A stretch of 64,000 nt of DNA, from positions 124,001 to 188,000 of the forward strand of contig JAKLGA010000003.1 of assembly GCA_022710975.1 (NCBI GenBank). Direction: 5' to 3'. Numbering within the stretch: position 1 is the stretch's first letter; each line of letters begins with the position of its first letter. The DNA comes from Myxococcota bacterium (lineage in GTDB: Bacteria; Myxococcota; B64-G9). The notes under the pieces are model-generated. The model saw nothing but the letters and a program-made list of their open reading frames with translations, was not told where the DNA came from and ran no database searches. Below, piece by piece: positions 41,901-49,816 of the stretch. The translations under genes and the position numbers were made by a program.

Positions 41901-43165
41901 AGCCCCGCCGGACGCACGCGCCCGAGCCGAATGATCTGCGCGACCGCATCATCTGGCTGCCGCCCATGCACCCCATGGGCGTGACCCTGATGGCCGCGGC
42001 CTTCCGCGCCCACGGCTTCGAGTGCAACCCCGTCCCGGCCGAGGACCGCGAGGCCTTCGAGCTGGGCCGCTCGCTCACCCGCGGCTCCGAGTGCCTGCCC
42101 AACGCGCTCACCCTGGGCTCCTTCCTCAAGGCGATCCAGGCCTCCAGCGAGCCCGCCCGCCGGCACGCGCTGTTCATGCCCACGGCCGAGGGACCCTGCC
42201 GCTTCGGCCAGTACTGCACCCTCCACCGCCAGGTGCTCGACCGCCTGGGGCTCACGGACGTGGCCATCATGTCGCCCTCGTCCTTCAACTCCTACCAGGG
42301 GCTGAGCGAGCCGGTGCGGCGGGACGTGTGGAAGGCGCTGCTCTTGGGCGACGTGCTGTTCAAGGCGGCCTGCAAGCGCCGACCGTACGAGCTGCACCGG
42401 GGCGAGACCGACCGGGTCGTGGCGCTCGAGCGGAAACGCCTCGAGGCCGTCATGGAGACCCGCGGCGACCTGCACGCGGCCACGCGCGCGGCCGTCGAGC
42501 GCATCGCGGCCGTGCCGCACCGGCCCGGCCAGAAGCCGCTGGTGGGCATCGTGGGCGAGATCTACGTGCGCTGCAACACCTTCTCCAACGAGGACGTGGT
42601 GGGCGCCATCGAGCGCTACGGCGGCGAGGCCTGGCTGGCGCCCATGTCCGAGTGGATCATCTACACGGCGACCATGCAGAACCTGAGCTTCAAGGACGGC
42701 GGCGCCAACCCGTTCAAGAAGTGGGTCTCCATGCTCAAGAACCAGTACATCTTCTGGCAGGAGCACAAGATGTACCGGGCGGCGGGCGAGTTCCTGGCCG
42801 ACCGGCGCGAGCCCGACATGGCGGCCATGCTGGCCGAGGGCTTCAAGCTGCTGCCCTCCGAGTTCGAGGGCGAGGCCGTGCTCACCCTGGCGCGCGCCGC
42901 GGAGTTCGCCAGGCAGGGCGCCTGCATGGTGGTCAACTGCGCCCCGTTCGGCTGCATGCCCGGCACGCTGACCACCGCCATGTTCCGCGAGCTGGCCCCC
43001 AAGCTCGGCCTCCCGGTGGTGGGCATGTTCTACGACGGGCACGGCAACCTGAACAGCCGCCTCGAGGTGTTCCTCAGGAACGCGGTGGATCTCGCCCGGG
43101 GCTCCCAGCGGCCCGAGCTCCCCGCCCAGCCCGAGATCGCCCCGGAGATCCGCCCCCAGGCCTGA
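38927..43165 (+). CDS. Large acyl-CoA dehydratase activase (double BadF/HgdC type plus DUF2229/HgdB-like parts)
   Basis: 1412 residues from ATG 38927, with GGAGG seven bases before it. Two ASKHA-type BadF/BadG/HgdC modules lie in tandem: IGLDIGALYVKAV (~8-20) with cluster Cys C128 (NSLCAAGTGSF), and LGIDIGSTSTKALLL (~322) with C449 (NYVCAAGTGSF). A Cys pair region CHLCANDC (~608) opens the DUF2229-like part, followed by an HgdB-like C-terminal region (LNPMHPMGVTLMAAAF and CAPFGCMPGTL). Such proteins drive ATP-dependent electron transfer to 2-hydroxyacyl-CoA dehydratases or benzoyl-CoA reductases and are oxygen-sensitive, suggesting anaerobic metabolism. The partner dehydratase is not in this window. 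Confidence 0.9.
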   Translation: MAAPSVLERIGLDIGALYVKAVRLDAGGKPAGSFYEAHHGDPGKSIEAALTALGARSGTPIGITGNAAALYAETLGIERLDLTRCQIEAIARLVPQARFIIDIGGASATLIELDEHGRFLGHATNSLCAAGTGSFLDEQAARLGISHTDAASFEHVEEPPTIATRCSVFAKSDLIHRQQEGHTKAAMWSGLCRGMTRTLLGTLLHGRPLDNPAAIVGGVAQNREVMRWLRAAYPGLLHVPAEPHLCAAQGAARLASQAIALGQGHSFARPVLAADDGKHPWALSLERSSYPTFATQESWEDEEHNEIRLVSWPEGQAEIAGHLGIDIGSTSTKALLLDADDRVVLDVYRKTGGDPIGATKLLFRALRDVEQKKGVKLRILGAGTTGSGRKLVGKVIGADAIINEISAHVAGAVKTDPSVDTIFEIGGQDSKYMHVVDGHIRDSNMNYVCAAGTGSFVEEQAHKLGYPVSRVGAAVLGRRPPRTSDRCTVFMEQDVTRLVQGGTSPEDALAGVMVSVVKNYLNKVVGNRHYSRKKIFFQGATARNQALVAAFERVLGVPVVVSPYCHVMGAYGVALLTRQAMLEQGKTESSFRGLDLDRREIRLRHDVCHLCANDCKISFADIEGVEASPSWGYMCGRDPEEQRVRVNTHERALRKRQSLWRERGALEVPDDAPVVGLPQALTTWSYLPLWRRFLNRLGYRVQLSGPTDDRVRELGTRITGADFCFPAKIAMGHAAALATQEGVDFILMPHMVSVVPGPNTTAAKFCPYVQALPSYTRTALGLNGLPASRILAPVVDLRLSEARLVARLVEALAGPLGRSRRELRDAWRDAVRVQADFDAACLEEGRKVIESARAKGEPLLVLLGRPYNMYDSGMNLGLPKKLAEQGRTVIPLDMLETDTRLLGTRYRNTFWSYGQRILAGAEQISRADDMAAVYLTNFSCGPDSFLLTFAEEIFANRPFLALELDEHGADAGYMTRIEAFFDVLRRPRAASQPRRTHAPEPNDLRDRIIWLPPMHPMGVTLMAAAFRAHGFECNPVPAEDREAFELGRSLTRGSECLPNALTLGSFLKAIQASSEPARRHALFMPTAEGPCRFGQYCTLHRQVLDRLGLTDVAIMSPSSFNSYQGLSEPVRRDVWKALLLGDVLFKAACKRRPYELHRGETDRVVALERKRLEAVMETRGDLHAATRAAVERIAAVPHRPGQKPLVGIVGEIYVRCNTFSNEDVVGAIERYGGEAWLAPMSEWIIYTATMQNLSFKDGGANPFKKWVSMLKNQYIFWQEHKMYRAAGEFLADRREPDMAAMLAEGFKLLPSEFEGEAVLTLARAAEFARQGACMVVNCAPFGCMPGTLTTAMFRELAPKLGLPVVGMFYDGHGNLNSRLEVFLRNAVDLARGSQRPELPAQPEIAPEIRPQA

Positions 43166-43172
43166 GCCCGGC

Positions 43173-43535
43173 TCAGCCCTCCGTCAGGTGCGCGAGCGCC
43201 ACGTCCTCGGTGTCGAAGGCGCGCATCGGGCTCTTGGTCGCCCGGGTGTAGGCGTTCAGCAGGATGCGGCGGATGCCCGAGTCCACCCCGATCACCGCCA
43301 CCCGCTCGCACTTCTTGGTGGCCTCCGGCGTGGCCAGCTCCTTGGCCCGGGCCATCACCCTGGGAGGCAAGTTGCAGCCGCGGATGTCCACCAGGATCCG
43401 CAGCGGCACCAGGGACTGCACGATGATCTTCATCGCCGCCTCGAGCGTCCGCAGCAGGTCTTCCTCCCTGATCTGGTTGGAGAAGTCTGCCAGCAGCAGC
43501 CTCTTCCCCGCGTGGTCCTTCCAGCTCACTGGCAT
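43173..43535 (-). CDS. STAS/SpoIIAA-like protein
   Basis: 120 residues from ATG 43533-43535. The pattern of beta strands (KRLLLADFSN, LRILVDIRGCNL, CERVAVIGVDSG) with intervening helices fits the SpoIIAA-like (STAS) fold, often seen in small lipid-binding or anti-sigma-antagonist-like proteins. The phospho-accepting Ser of true SpoIIAA is not evident. It converges on the activase with a seven-base gap and diverges from the SOD gene. Function is unknown. Confidence 0.65.
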   Translation of the reverse strand: MPVSWKDHAGKRLLLADFSNQIREEDLLRTLEAAMKIIVQSLVPLRILVDIRGCNLPPRVMARAKELATPEATKKCERVAVIGVDSGIRRILLNAYTRATKSPMRAFDTEDVALAHLTEG

Positions 43536-43568
43536 CGGCGCACCCCTTTCGTCCCACGCCCTGGGGGA

Positions 43569-43597
43569 TCTATGCACGGCGGTCGCCGGACCGTCAA
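43569..43597 (-). promoter_or_regulatory. Possible promoter of the STAS-like gene
   Basis: Minus-strand TTGACG (43592-43597), a 17-base spacer and CATAGA (43569-43574) lie about 35 bases upstream of the start codon. The -35 matches five of six, the -10 three of six. Confidence 0.4.
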
Positions 43598-43697
43598 TGC
43601 TCGATCCAGGCCGGTGGGACTGTAGGGTTCCGGCCCCGGCGCCGACCCAGGGGCGAGAGGGAGATCGACAACCCATCATCCCCAAAGGGGGTTCGAC

Positions 43698-44318
43698 ATG
43701 TTCAAGCTTCCCGAGCTCGCGTACGCCTACGACGCCCTGGACCGGAGCATCGACGCCAGGACCATGGAGATCCACCACCAGAAGCACCACGGGGCCTACG
43801 TCACCAACCTCAACAAGGCCCTGGAGATCGCGGACGGGGGCAAGTGGCTGGAGCGGCCCCTCGAGGACATCCTGAGGAACCTGGCCGAGCTGCCCGAGGC
43901 CCAGCGCGCCGCGGTGCGCAACAACGGCGGCGGCCACTACAACCACTCCCTGTTCTGGCGGCTGCTCTCGCCGGACGGCGGCGGCAAGCCCACGGGCGAT
44001 CTGGGCGGGACCATCGCCAACACCTTCGGGTCTTTCGAGAAGTTCAAGGAGCAGTTCTCGGCCGCCGCCCTGGGCCGCTTCGGCTCGGGCTGGGCCTGGC
44101 TCACCCTCGACGGGGGCAAGCTCGCCATCGCCAGCACCCCCAACCAGGACAACCCACTCATGGACGGCCGCGGGGCGCCGCTGGTCGGCCTGGACGTCTG
44201 GGAGCACGCCTACTACCTCCGCTACCAGAACCGGCGGGCGGACTACGTCAACGCCTTCTGGGACGTGGTGAGCTGGGCCGAGGCCGAGCAGCGCTTCCAG
44301 GCCGCGCTGCGGGCCTGA
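43698..44318 (+). CDS. Fe/Mn superoxide dismutase, Mn-type features
   Basis: 206 residues after an AAAGGGGG site. The four ligands are in place: H26 (MEIHHQKHH), H83 (HYNHSLFW), D166 and H170 (LDVWEHAYY). The [11 protein letters not shown] context and the Gln at 150 (NQDNPLM) are those of Mn-dependent enzymes rather than the Fe type. It converts superoxide to hydrogen peroxide and oxygen. Its place beside an oxygen-labile activase suggests a tolerance role in an organism that meets oxygen, but no shared promoter was seen. Confidence 0.95.
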   Translation: MFKLPELAYAYDALDRSIDARTMEIHHQKHHGAYVTNLNKALEIADGGKWLERPLEDILRNLAELPEAQRAAVRNNGGGHYNHSLFWRLLSPDGGGKPTGDLGGTIANTFGSFEKFKEQFSAAALGRFGSGWAWLTLDGGKLAIASTPNQDNPLMDGRGAPLVGLDVWEHAYYLRYQNRRADYVNAFWDVVSWAEAEQRFQAALRA

Positions 44319-44354
44319 GGTGGCAAATTTCCTCCGGGCGGGTACAGTGGGGGC

Positions 44355-44807
44355 ATGCCGGCCCCCCTGACAGCCCGCGCCCGCTGGGCGCTCGTGCCCC
44401 TGCTGCTCTCGGATCTGCTGCTGCTCGTGCGCGTGGCCCCGGGCGGCGACGGCGCCAGCCAGCTCTCCCTGGGGCTCTCCAGCCTGGTGTGGATCCTGGG
44501 GGGGATCGACCTCGCGCTGGGTGCCGGGCTGCTGCTCGGTGCGCACTGGGCCCGGGAGCTCGGCCGCCACCGCTGCTGGCTCGCGGCCGCCTTCCTGGGC
44601 TTCACCTGGCTGGTGTACCTGATGGCGCTCCCGTCCACGACGGGCACCGGGGTGGGCCCGGCCGAGCTGACGGCCATCGGCCGGGACGGGCTGGTGATCG
44701 GGCTCTACGCCGCGGCCTGGGCGCTGCTGCGCGAGCCGCGCCGGCCACCGTCCTCGGCGCCGGACCGGGGCGCTAGCGCATCCCCAGCGCCGCCTTCAGC
44801 CCCTTGA
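44355..44807 (+). CDS. Small four-helix membrane protein, unknown
   Basis: 150 residues with about four hydrophobic segments (WALVPLLLSDLLLLVRV, LSLGLSSLVWILGGIDLALG, CWLAAAFLGFTWLVYLMAL and LVIGLYAAAWALL) and a Pro/Ser-rich tail. Its 3' end overlaps the convergent Cys-rich gene by 35 bases. No ribosome site of good strength precedes the ATG. I do not recognise a family; the membrane topology is the only prediction. Confidence 0.6.
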   Translation: MPAPLTARARWALVPLLLSDLLLLVRVAPGGDGASQLSLGLSSLVWILGGIDLALGAGLLLGAHWARELGRHRCWLAAAFLGFTWLVYLMALPSTTGTGVGPAELTAIGRDGLVIGLYAAAWALLREPRRPPSSAPDRGASASPAPPSAP

Positions 44808-45195
44808 CCAGCTCGAAGTACTCGGTCCGCTCGTGGGGCTCGTTGAGGATGTGGAAGTCCTTCTTGCCCAGCCCCACGCAGCCGAAGCAGTAGGTGCAGT
44901 CCACGCAGGCGTCGCACAGCGTGAGGTAGGCCGAGCCCGAGCAGTTGGCGCAGTCCACGCAGTAGGCGCACTGGTGGCAGAAGCGGCAGCGCAGCGCGTG
45001 GGTGGTGTGCGCGCACTGCACGCACTCGACCGAGTGGGTGCAGCGGTAGCAGCCCTGGCAGGCCTGGCAGAACATGCAGCTCGTGCACTGGGTGCAGCCC
45101 CGGCACTCGAACGAGCCGGGGTTCGTGTCGGCGGTGGCGTACTCCTTGCGCAGCCGCTCGAGCTCCCGCTGGAACTCGGCCTTGCCCATGCTCAT
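44773..45195 (-). CDS. Cys-ladder protein with continuous C-x-x-C steps
   Basis: 140 residues from ATG 45193-45195 with AGGAGGAG just upstream. After a helical ~30-residue N-terminus, the centre has 21 Cys, mostly at every third position (CRGCTQCTSCMFCQACQGCY, then CRFCHQCAYCVDCANC and CDACVDCTYCFGC), with a few His. A ~30-residue helical tail follows. No signal peptide is seen, so it is cytosolic. This pattern resembles Cys-rich proteins sometimes named caib/baif-associated, whose function is unknown. The array could bind several metal ions or Fe-S clusters. Confidence 0.75.
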   Translation of the reverse strand: MSMGKAEFQRELERLRKEYATADTNPGSFECRGCTQCTSCMFCQACQGCYRCTHSVECVQCAHTTHALRCRFCHQCAYCVDCANCSGSAYLTLCDACVDCTYCFGCVGLGKKDFHILNEPHERTEYFELVKGLKAALGMR

Positions 45196-45303
45196 GCGTC
45201 TCCTCCTGTGGCAGCGGCCGCGAGCGTACCACGTCCCGCGGGCGTTGGCATCCCCGGCGGCGCGGTGTACCCTCGGCCCTGGGTTGGGAACGGAGGTGGC
45301 GCG

Positions 45304-46851
45304 ATGGGCGAGCTGAACCGGAGGGACTTCCTGCGGGCCGTGGCCGCGGGCACGGCCGTGGTGGCGCTGCCCGCGCTCTCCTGCGCGCCGGCGGGCGGGG
45401 CGCTGCGCGGCGCGGCCGGCCCGGCCGGCGAGGGCGGCGCGTACTTCGACCAGTTCGGCGTGGACGAGGGGCTGCTCGGGCGGGTGCTGGCGCGCGCCCT
45501 CTCGCGCGGGGGCGAGTTCGCCGAGGTCTTCCTGCAGCACACCCTGCGCCACAGCGTGGGGCTCGAGGACGGCGCGGTCAACAAGGCCTTCACCAGCGTG
45601 GATCTCGGGGCCGGCATCCGCGTGCTCAAGGGCGACGCGACCGGTTTCGCCTTCTGCGAGGACCTGACCGAGGCCGCCCTGCTCGCCACGGCCGAGACGG
45701 CGGCCAGCGTGGCCGACGGCGCCCCGGGGGCGGCCCCGAGGCGCTTCGCCGCCTCGCGCCCGCCCAGCCGCTACCGCCTGGCCGTGCCCTGGAGCGAGGT
45801 GGGCATCCAGCGCAAGCTCCCCCTGGTCGCCAGGCTGGACCGCTCGGCTCGGGCCCGGGACGCGCGCGTCATCAAGGTCTCGGCCAGCCTGACGGACGAG
45901 ACCTCGCACCTCCTGGTGGCCAACTGCGAAGGGCTGCGGGTCGAGGACCTGCAGCCCATGCTGGTGCTGGGCGCCAGCTGCGTGGCCGAGCGCCAGGGCA
46001 AGGTGGAGACCAACTCCCAGGCCCTGGCCAAGCGCCAGGGGGTGGACTGGGCCACGGACGGGCGCATCGACGCGCTGGCCGCGCGCCTGGTCGATCGCTG
46101 CGTGGCGCTGTTCGAGGCCGTGCCGCCGCCCATCGGCGAGCTGCCGGTGGTGCTGGCCGCGGGCTCCTCGGGCATCCTGCTGCACGAGGCCATCGGCCAC
46201 GGCATGGAGGCCGACTTCAACCGCAAGGGCACCTCCATCTTCGCGGACAAGATCGGCCAGCGCATCGCCCCGCCCGGGGTCACCATCGTGGACGACGCCA
46301 CCCGGCCGCACGAGCGCGGCAGCCTCAACGTGGACGACGAGGGCCGGGAGGGCGAGCGCACCGTGCTGGTCGAGGACGGCGTCCTGCGCACGTTCCTGCA
46401 CGACCGCATCTCGGCCCGGCACTACGGGCTCCCGGCCTCGACCGGCTCGGGCCGGCGCCAGAGCTTCCGCTTCCCGCCCGTGCCGCGCATGCGCAACACC
46501 TACATGGAGCGGGGCCCGCACAAGCCCGAGGAGGTGATCGCCTCGGTGAAGAAGGGCCTGTACGCCGAGGACTTCTCCAACGGCCAGGTGGCCATCGGGG
46601 CCGGCGACTTCACCTTCTTCCTCAAGTACGGCCGGCTGATCGAGGACGGCAAGCTCACCGCGGTCGTCAAGGACGCGAACCTGATCGGCTCCGGGCCCAA
46701 GGTGCTGGAGAAGGTGGACATGGTGGCCGACGACCTGATCATCGACGAGAACGCCTGGACCTGCGGCAAAGACGGCCAGGGGGTGCCGGTCAGCCTGGGC
46801 CTGCCCACCGCGCGCGCGGGCGCCATCTCCATCGGCGGGAGGAAGGCATGA
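45304..46851 (+). CDS. tldD: TldD-family metalloprotease with Tat signal
   Basis: 515 residues from ATG 45304, seven bases after GGAGGT. The N-terminus is a twin-arginine signal (RRDFLRAVAAGTAVVALPAL) followed by a Cys (LSCAP), so the protein is probably exported folded. The TldD zinc motif HEAIGH (H294, E295, H299) and GMEADFNRKGTS follow the family. Usual TldD proteins act in the cytosol with TldE to trim peptides or antitoxins; an exported form differs. It is coupled to the TldE-like gene by ATGA. Confidence 0.9.
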   Translation: MGELNRRDFLRAVAAGTAVVALPALSCAPAGGALRGAAGPAGEGGAYFDQFGVDEGLLGRVLARALSRGGEFAEVFLQHTLRHSVGLEDGAVNKAFTSVDLGAGIRVLKGDATGFAFCEDLTEAALLATAETAASVADGAPGAAPRRFAASRPPSRYRLAVPWSEVGIQRKLPLVARLDRSARARDARVIKVSASLTDETSHLLVANCEGLRVEDLQPMLVLGASCVAERQGKVETNSQALAKRQGVDWATDGRIDALAARLVDRCVALFEAVPPPIGELPVVLAAGSSGILLHEAIGHGMEADFNRKGTSIFADKIGQRIAPPGVTIVDDATRPHERGSLNVDDEGREGERTVLVEDGVLRTFLHDRISARHYGLPASTGSGRRQSFRFPPVPRMRNTYMERGPHKPEEVIASVKKGLYAEDFSNGQVAIGAGDFTFFLKYGRLIEDGKLTAVVKDANLIGSGPKVLEKVDMVADDLIIDENAWTCGKDGQGVPVSLGLPTARAGAISIGGRKA

Positions 46852-48176
46852 GCACCGAGCTGCTGGAGAAGGCCTGGGAGGTCGTCCGCGGCGCGGGCAA
46901 GCGCGGCGCCCAGGGCGCGCGCGCCTCGGCCTACCGGGTGCGCGAGAGCAGCCTGGAGTGGCGCGACGGCAAGCTCGAGCGGCTGCAGGAGTCCACCCAG
47001 CTCGGCCTGGGGGTGACGCTGCTGGTGGATGGGCGCTACTCGGCCCACTCGACCAGCGATCTCCGCCCGGAGGCGCTGGACGCCTTCCTGGACGAGTGCG
47101 TGGCCATGACCCGGGTGCTCAGTCCGGACGAGCACCGGAAGCTGGCCGACCCGGCCCGCTACCAGGGCCGCTTCGCGGGCGAGCTCGGCATCCTGGACGA
47201 GGCCGGGGTCGCGGCCACTGGTCCGGATCACCGCAAGCGCGCGGCCCAGGCCCTCGAAGCGGCCACCCGCTCCGGGCCGGGCGCGGAGCGGATCGTGTCC
47301 GTCACCAGCGGCTGGTCGGACACCTCGGGGGAGAGCGCGCTGGTGTGCTCGAACGGCATGGAGGGCAGCCGGCGCTCGTCCTCCTTCAGCCTGTGGGCCG
47401 AGTGCGCCGTCGGGGACGCGGACGGCCGTAAGCCCGAGGGCTGGTGGTACTCGGCCGCCCGCTTGCGCGACGCGCTGCAGCCGGCCGGGGAGATCGGCCG
47501 GGAGGCGCTCCGCCGGGCGCTGGCCCAGGTGGGCGCCAGGCCCGAGAGGAGCGGCGAGTACCCGTGCGTGGTCGAGGCGGCCGTGGCGGGCCGGCTGTTC
47601 AGCGATCTGCTCACCCCGCTGTCGGGCGGGGCCATCCAGCAGAAACGCTCCTGCCTGGCCGACAAGCTCGATCAGCAGGTGGCGGCCCCGTGCCTCACGC
47701 TGGCGGACGATCCGCTGCTGCCGGCCGGGCTCGCCTCCCGGACCTACGACGACGAGGGCATGAGCGCCGCGCGCCGGCCCGTGTTCGAGCAGGGCGTGCT
47801 GCGGAGCTTCTTCCTCGACACCTACTACGCCAGCAAGCTGGGGCGGGCGCCGACCACGGCCGGCCCCTCGAACCTGGTGTTCCAGGGCGGCGACAGGGAT
47901 CTGGCCGGCCTGCTCCAGGCCATGGGCACGGGCCTGCTCATCACCGGCTTCTCGGGCGGCAACTCGAACTCGGCCACGGGCGACTTCTCGCTGGGGGTGA
48001 AGGGCACGTGGATCGAGGGGGGGAAGGCCGTCCGTCCCGTGGCCGAGATGAACCTCTCGGGCAACCACCTGGCGCTGTGGAAGCGGCTGGCCGAGCTCGG
48101 CAACGATCCCAACCCGAGCTCCTCCATGCGCATCCCCTCCCTGCGCTTCGAGCCGGTCCAGTTCTCCGGGACGTGA
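46848..48176 (+). CDS. TldE/PmbA-family partner of the exported TldD
   Basis: 442 residues; the ATG overlaps the TldD stop (ATGA). The family markers are LEWRDGKLERLQESTQLGLGV near the N-terminus, SLADKLDQQV-like and YDDEGMSAARRPVFEQGVLRSF segments, and GFSGGNSNSATGDFSLGVKG near the C-terminus. TldE lacks the zinc motif and forms a heterodimer with TldD. I see no Tat signal on this subunit, so if the TldD product is exported, co-export on the partner's signal would be needed; otherwise the Tat prediction needs care. Confidence 0.88.
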   Translation: MSTELLEKAWEVVRGAGKRGAQGARASAYRVRESSLEWRDGKLERLQESTQLGLGVTLLVDGRYSAHSTSDLRPEALDAFLDECVAMTRVLSPDEHRKLADPARYQGRFAGELGILDEAGVAATGPDHRKRAAQALEAATRSGPGAERIVSVTSGWSDTSGESALVCSNGMEGSRRSSSFSLWAECAVGDADGRKPEGWWYSAARLRDALQPAGEIGREALRRALAQVGARPERSGEYPCVVEAAVAGRLFSDLLTPLSGGAIQQKRSCLADKLDQQVAAPCLTLADDPLLPAGLASRTYDDEGMSAARRPVFEQGVLRSFFLDTYYASKLGRAPTTAGPSNLVFQGGDRDLAGLLQAMGTGLLITGFSGGNSNSATGDFSLGVKGTWIEGGKAVRPVAEMNLSGNHLALWKRLAELGNDPNPSSSMRIPSLRFEPVQFSGT

Positions 48177-48263
48177 TCCCGAAGACGCCTGCGGAGCCCT
48201 GGTGAATCGCCGGACCCTGGCATGGGCAGCCCGGGGCAGAGGCGGACGCAGGAATTGTAAGTT

Positions 48264-48299
48264 GGATTGACAATCCGTGCGCGCCGGGCCATGATGGCC
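48264..48299 (+). promoter_or_regulatory. Promoter with two palindromes, probably leaderless
   Basis: TTGACA (48267-48272, perfect), a 17-base spacer and CATGAT (48290-48295) place the start of transcription near 48302, the A of the ATPase ATG. No ribosome site exists between, which fits a leaderless message. GGATT-GAC-AATCC (48264-48276) covers the -35 and GGCCAT-G-ATGGCC (48287-48299) covers the -10, so both could be operators. Confidence 0.5.
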
Positions 48300-48301
48300 A
48301 C

Positions 48302-49486
48302 ATGGTCCCGCGAAATCTAGAGAAAATACTCCTCGAACTGGCTGGCCACTACCCGGTGGTGACGGTCACTGGCCCGCGCCAGTCCGGCAAGACCACCCTG
48401 TGCCAGCAGGTCTTCCCGGACAAGCAGTACGTCAGCCTCGAGCCCCTCGACCTGCGCGAACACGCCACCCGCGACCCCCGCGGGTTCCTCGCCCCGCTCA
48501 CGGACGGCGCGGTCATCGACGAAGTGCAGCACGCGCCCGGGCTCCTCTCCTACCTCCAGGTCGAGGTGGATCGGAACCCCACACCCGGGCGCTTCGTCCT
48601 GACGGGCTCCCAGCACCTGGGGCTCTCGGCGGCGGTGTCCCAGTCTCTGGCCGGCCGGACCGGGGTGGTCCACCTGCTCCCCCTCGGGCTGGACGAGCTG
48701 CGGCGATTCCCCGGCGCCCCGCAGGGGCTCCTCGAGACCCTGTGGGCCGGGGGGTACCCGCGCATCCACGACCAGCACGTGCCCGCCGGCCGCTGGCTGT
48801 CGGACTACGTCGGCACGTATGTGCAGCGCGACCTACGGCAGCTCCTCCGGGTGGGTGACCTGCAGGCCTTCATCACCTTCTTGCGGCTGTGCGCCGGCCG
48901 GACAGGGCAGGTGCTTAACCTGTCCGCGCTGGGCGCGGACGCCGGCGTCTCCCACAACACCGCCAGGGCCTGGCTGAGCGTGCTCGAGGCGAGCTTCCTG
49001 GTGCTGCGCCTGCCGGCCTGGGAGCGAAGCATCCGCAGGCAGCTCACCCGGGCGCCGAAGCTGCACTTCCTGGACAGCGGCCTGGCCTGCCACCTGCTGG
49101 GCATCCGTGAGCCCGCCCAGCTCGCGTTGCACCCCTTGCGCGGCGCAGTGTTCGAGAGTTGGGTGGTGAGCGAGGTGGCCAAGGCGCGGGCCCATGCGGG
49201 CCAGGCGCTCGACCTGTTCCACTTCCGGGACCATCGCGGCTTCGAGGTCGACCTGGTCGTGGAGGCCGGCGCGCGGATCCTGTTCGCGGAGATGAAGAGC
49301 GGCGCCACGCTGGCAGACGACTTCTTCGGGCCGCTCGACCGGCTGGCCGGATGGGCTGGGCCGGTGCTCGCCGGGCGCGCGCTCGAGCGGCGCCTGCTCT
49401 ACGGCGGCGAGGAGCGCCGGACCTGGGGCGCGGCCGAGGCCATCCCGTGGCACGAGGTCGCCTCGGCGGGCTGGCTGGATCGCTGA
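48302..49486 (+). CDS. AAA ATPase with DUF4143 domain
   Basis: 394 residues. The N-terminal AAA_14-type ATPase has Walker A GPRQSGKTT (24-32) and Walker B AVIDEVQ, plus a sensor-like FVLTGSQ. The DUF4143 domain follows from ~190 (LCAGRTGQVLNLSALGADAGVSHNTARAWLSVLEASFLVLRLP) with a nuclease-like fold segment ending in FAEMKSG. This two-domain family is widespread and its cellular role is not settled. It lies directly before a toxin-antitoxin pair, and its own palindromes suggest autoregulation, so it may be part of a mobile or selfish gene set. Confidence 0.9.
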   Translation: MVPRNLEKILLELAGHYPVVTVTGPRQSGKTTLCQQVFPDKQYVSLEPLDLREHATRDPRGFLAPLTDGAVIDEVQHAPGLLSYLQVEVDRNPTPGRFVLTGSQHLGLSAAVSQSLAGRTGVVHLLPLGLDELRRFPGAPQGLLETLWAGGYPRIHDQHVPAGRWLSDYVGTYVQRDLRQLLRVGDLQAFITFLRLCAGRTGQVLNLSALGADAGVSHNTARAWLSVLEASFLVLRLPAWERSIRRQLTRAPKLHFLDSGLACHLLGIREPAQLALHPLRGAVFESWVVSEVAKARAHAGQALDLFHFRDHRGFEVDLVVEAGARILFAEMKSGATLADDFFGPLDRLAGWAGPVLAGRALERRLLYGGEERRTWGAAEAIPWHEVASAGWLDR

Positions 49487-49525
49487 ACGGATCCCACCTC
49501 GGAGCCAGCCACCTGCACACTGCGC

Positions 49526-49575
49526 TTGCGCCGGGAGCGGCGCGATGCTACCATTTGCTAGAAAATGGTAGCATC
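49526..49575 (+). promoter_or_regulatory. Promoter and 13-base inverted-repeat operator of the toxin-antitoxin pair
   Basis: TTGCGC (49526-49531), 17 bases and TACCAT (49549-49554) form a promoter. GATGCTACCATTT (49544-49556), a 6-base spacer and AAATGGTAGCATC (49563-49575) are a perfect inverted repeat that covers the -10 and the start of transcription. This is typical of an operator bound by a ribbon-helix-helix antitoxin that represses its own genes. Confidence 0.7.
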
Positions 49576-49591
49576 AACCGGAGGTGAGCTC

Positions 49592-49816
49592 GTGTCGCAG
49601 TCTCAGCTGGCCACCCGCATCGACGTCCGGGTGAAGAAGGCCGTCGAGGAGGTCTGCCGCCTGCGCGGCCTCAAGATCGGCCGCTTCATCGAGGACGCGC
49701 TGCTCGACAAGCTCGAGGAGCTCGAGGACGTGGAGGACATCAAGAAGATCCGCCACGAGCCCACCCGCCCCCTGTCGGCCGTGCTCGAGGACCTCAAGCT
49801 CGATGGCAAGCTTTGA
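49592..49816 (+). CDS. Ribbon-helix-helix antitoxin
   Basis: 74 residues from the GTG at 49592, which follows GGAGGTGA; an upstream ATG at 49565 falls inside the operator palindrome and has no ribosome site. Residues ~8-45 (LATRIDVRVKKAVEEVCRLRGLKIGRFIEDALLDKLEEL) fit a ribbon-helix-helix DNA-binding domain. The C-terminal part (IKKIRHEPTRPLSAVLEDLK) would bind the toxin. Its last 14 bases overlap the toxin start. Confidence 0.85.
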   Translation: MSQSQLATRIDVRVKKAVEEVCRLRGLKIGRFIEDALLDKLEELEDVEDIKKIRHEPTRPLSAVLEDLKLDGKL

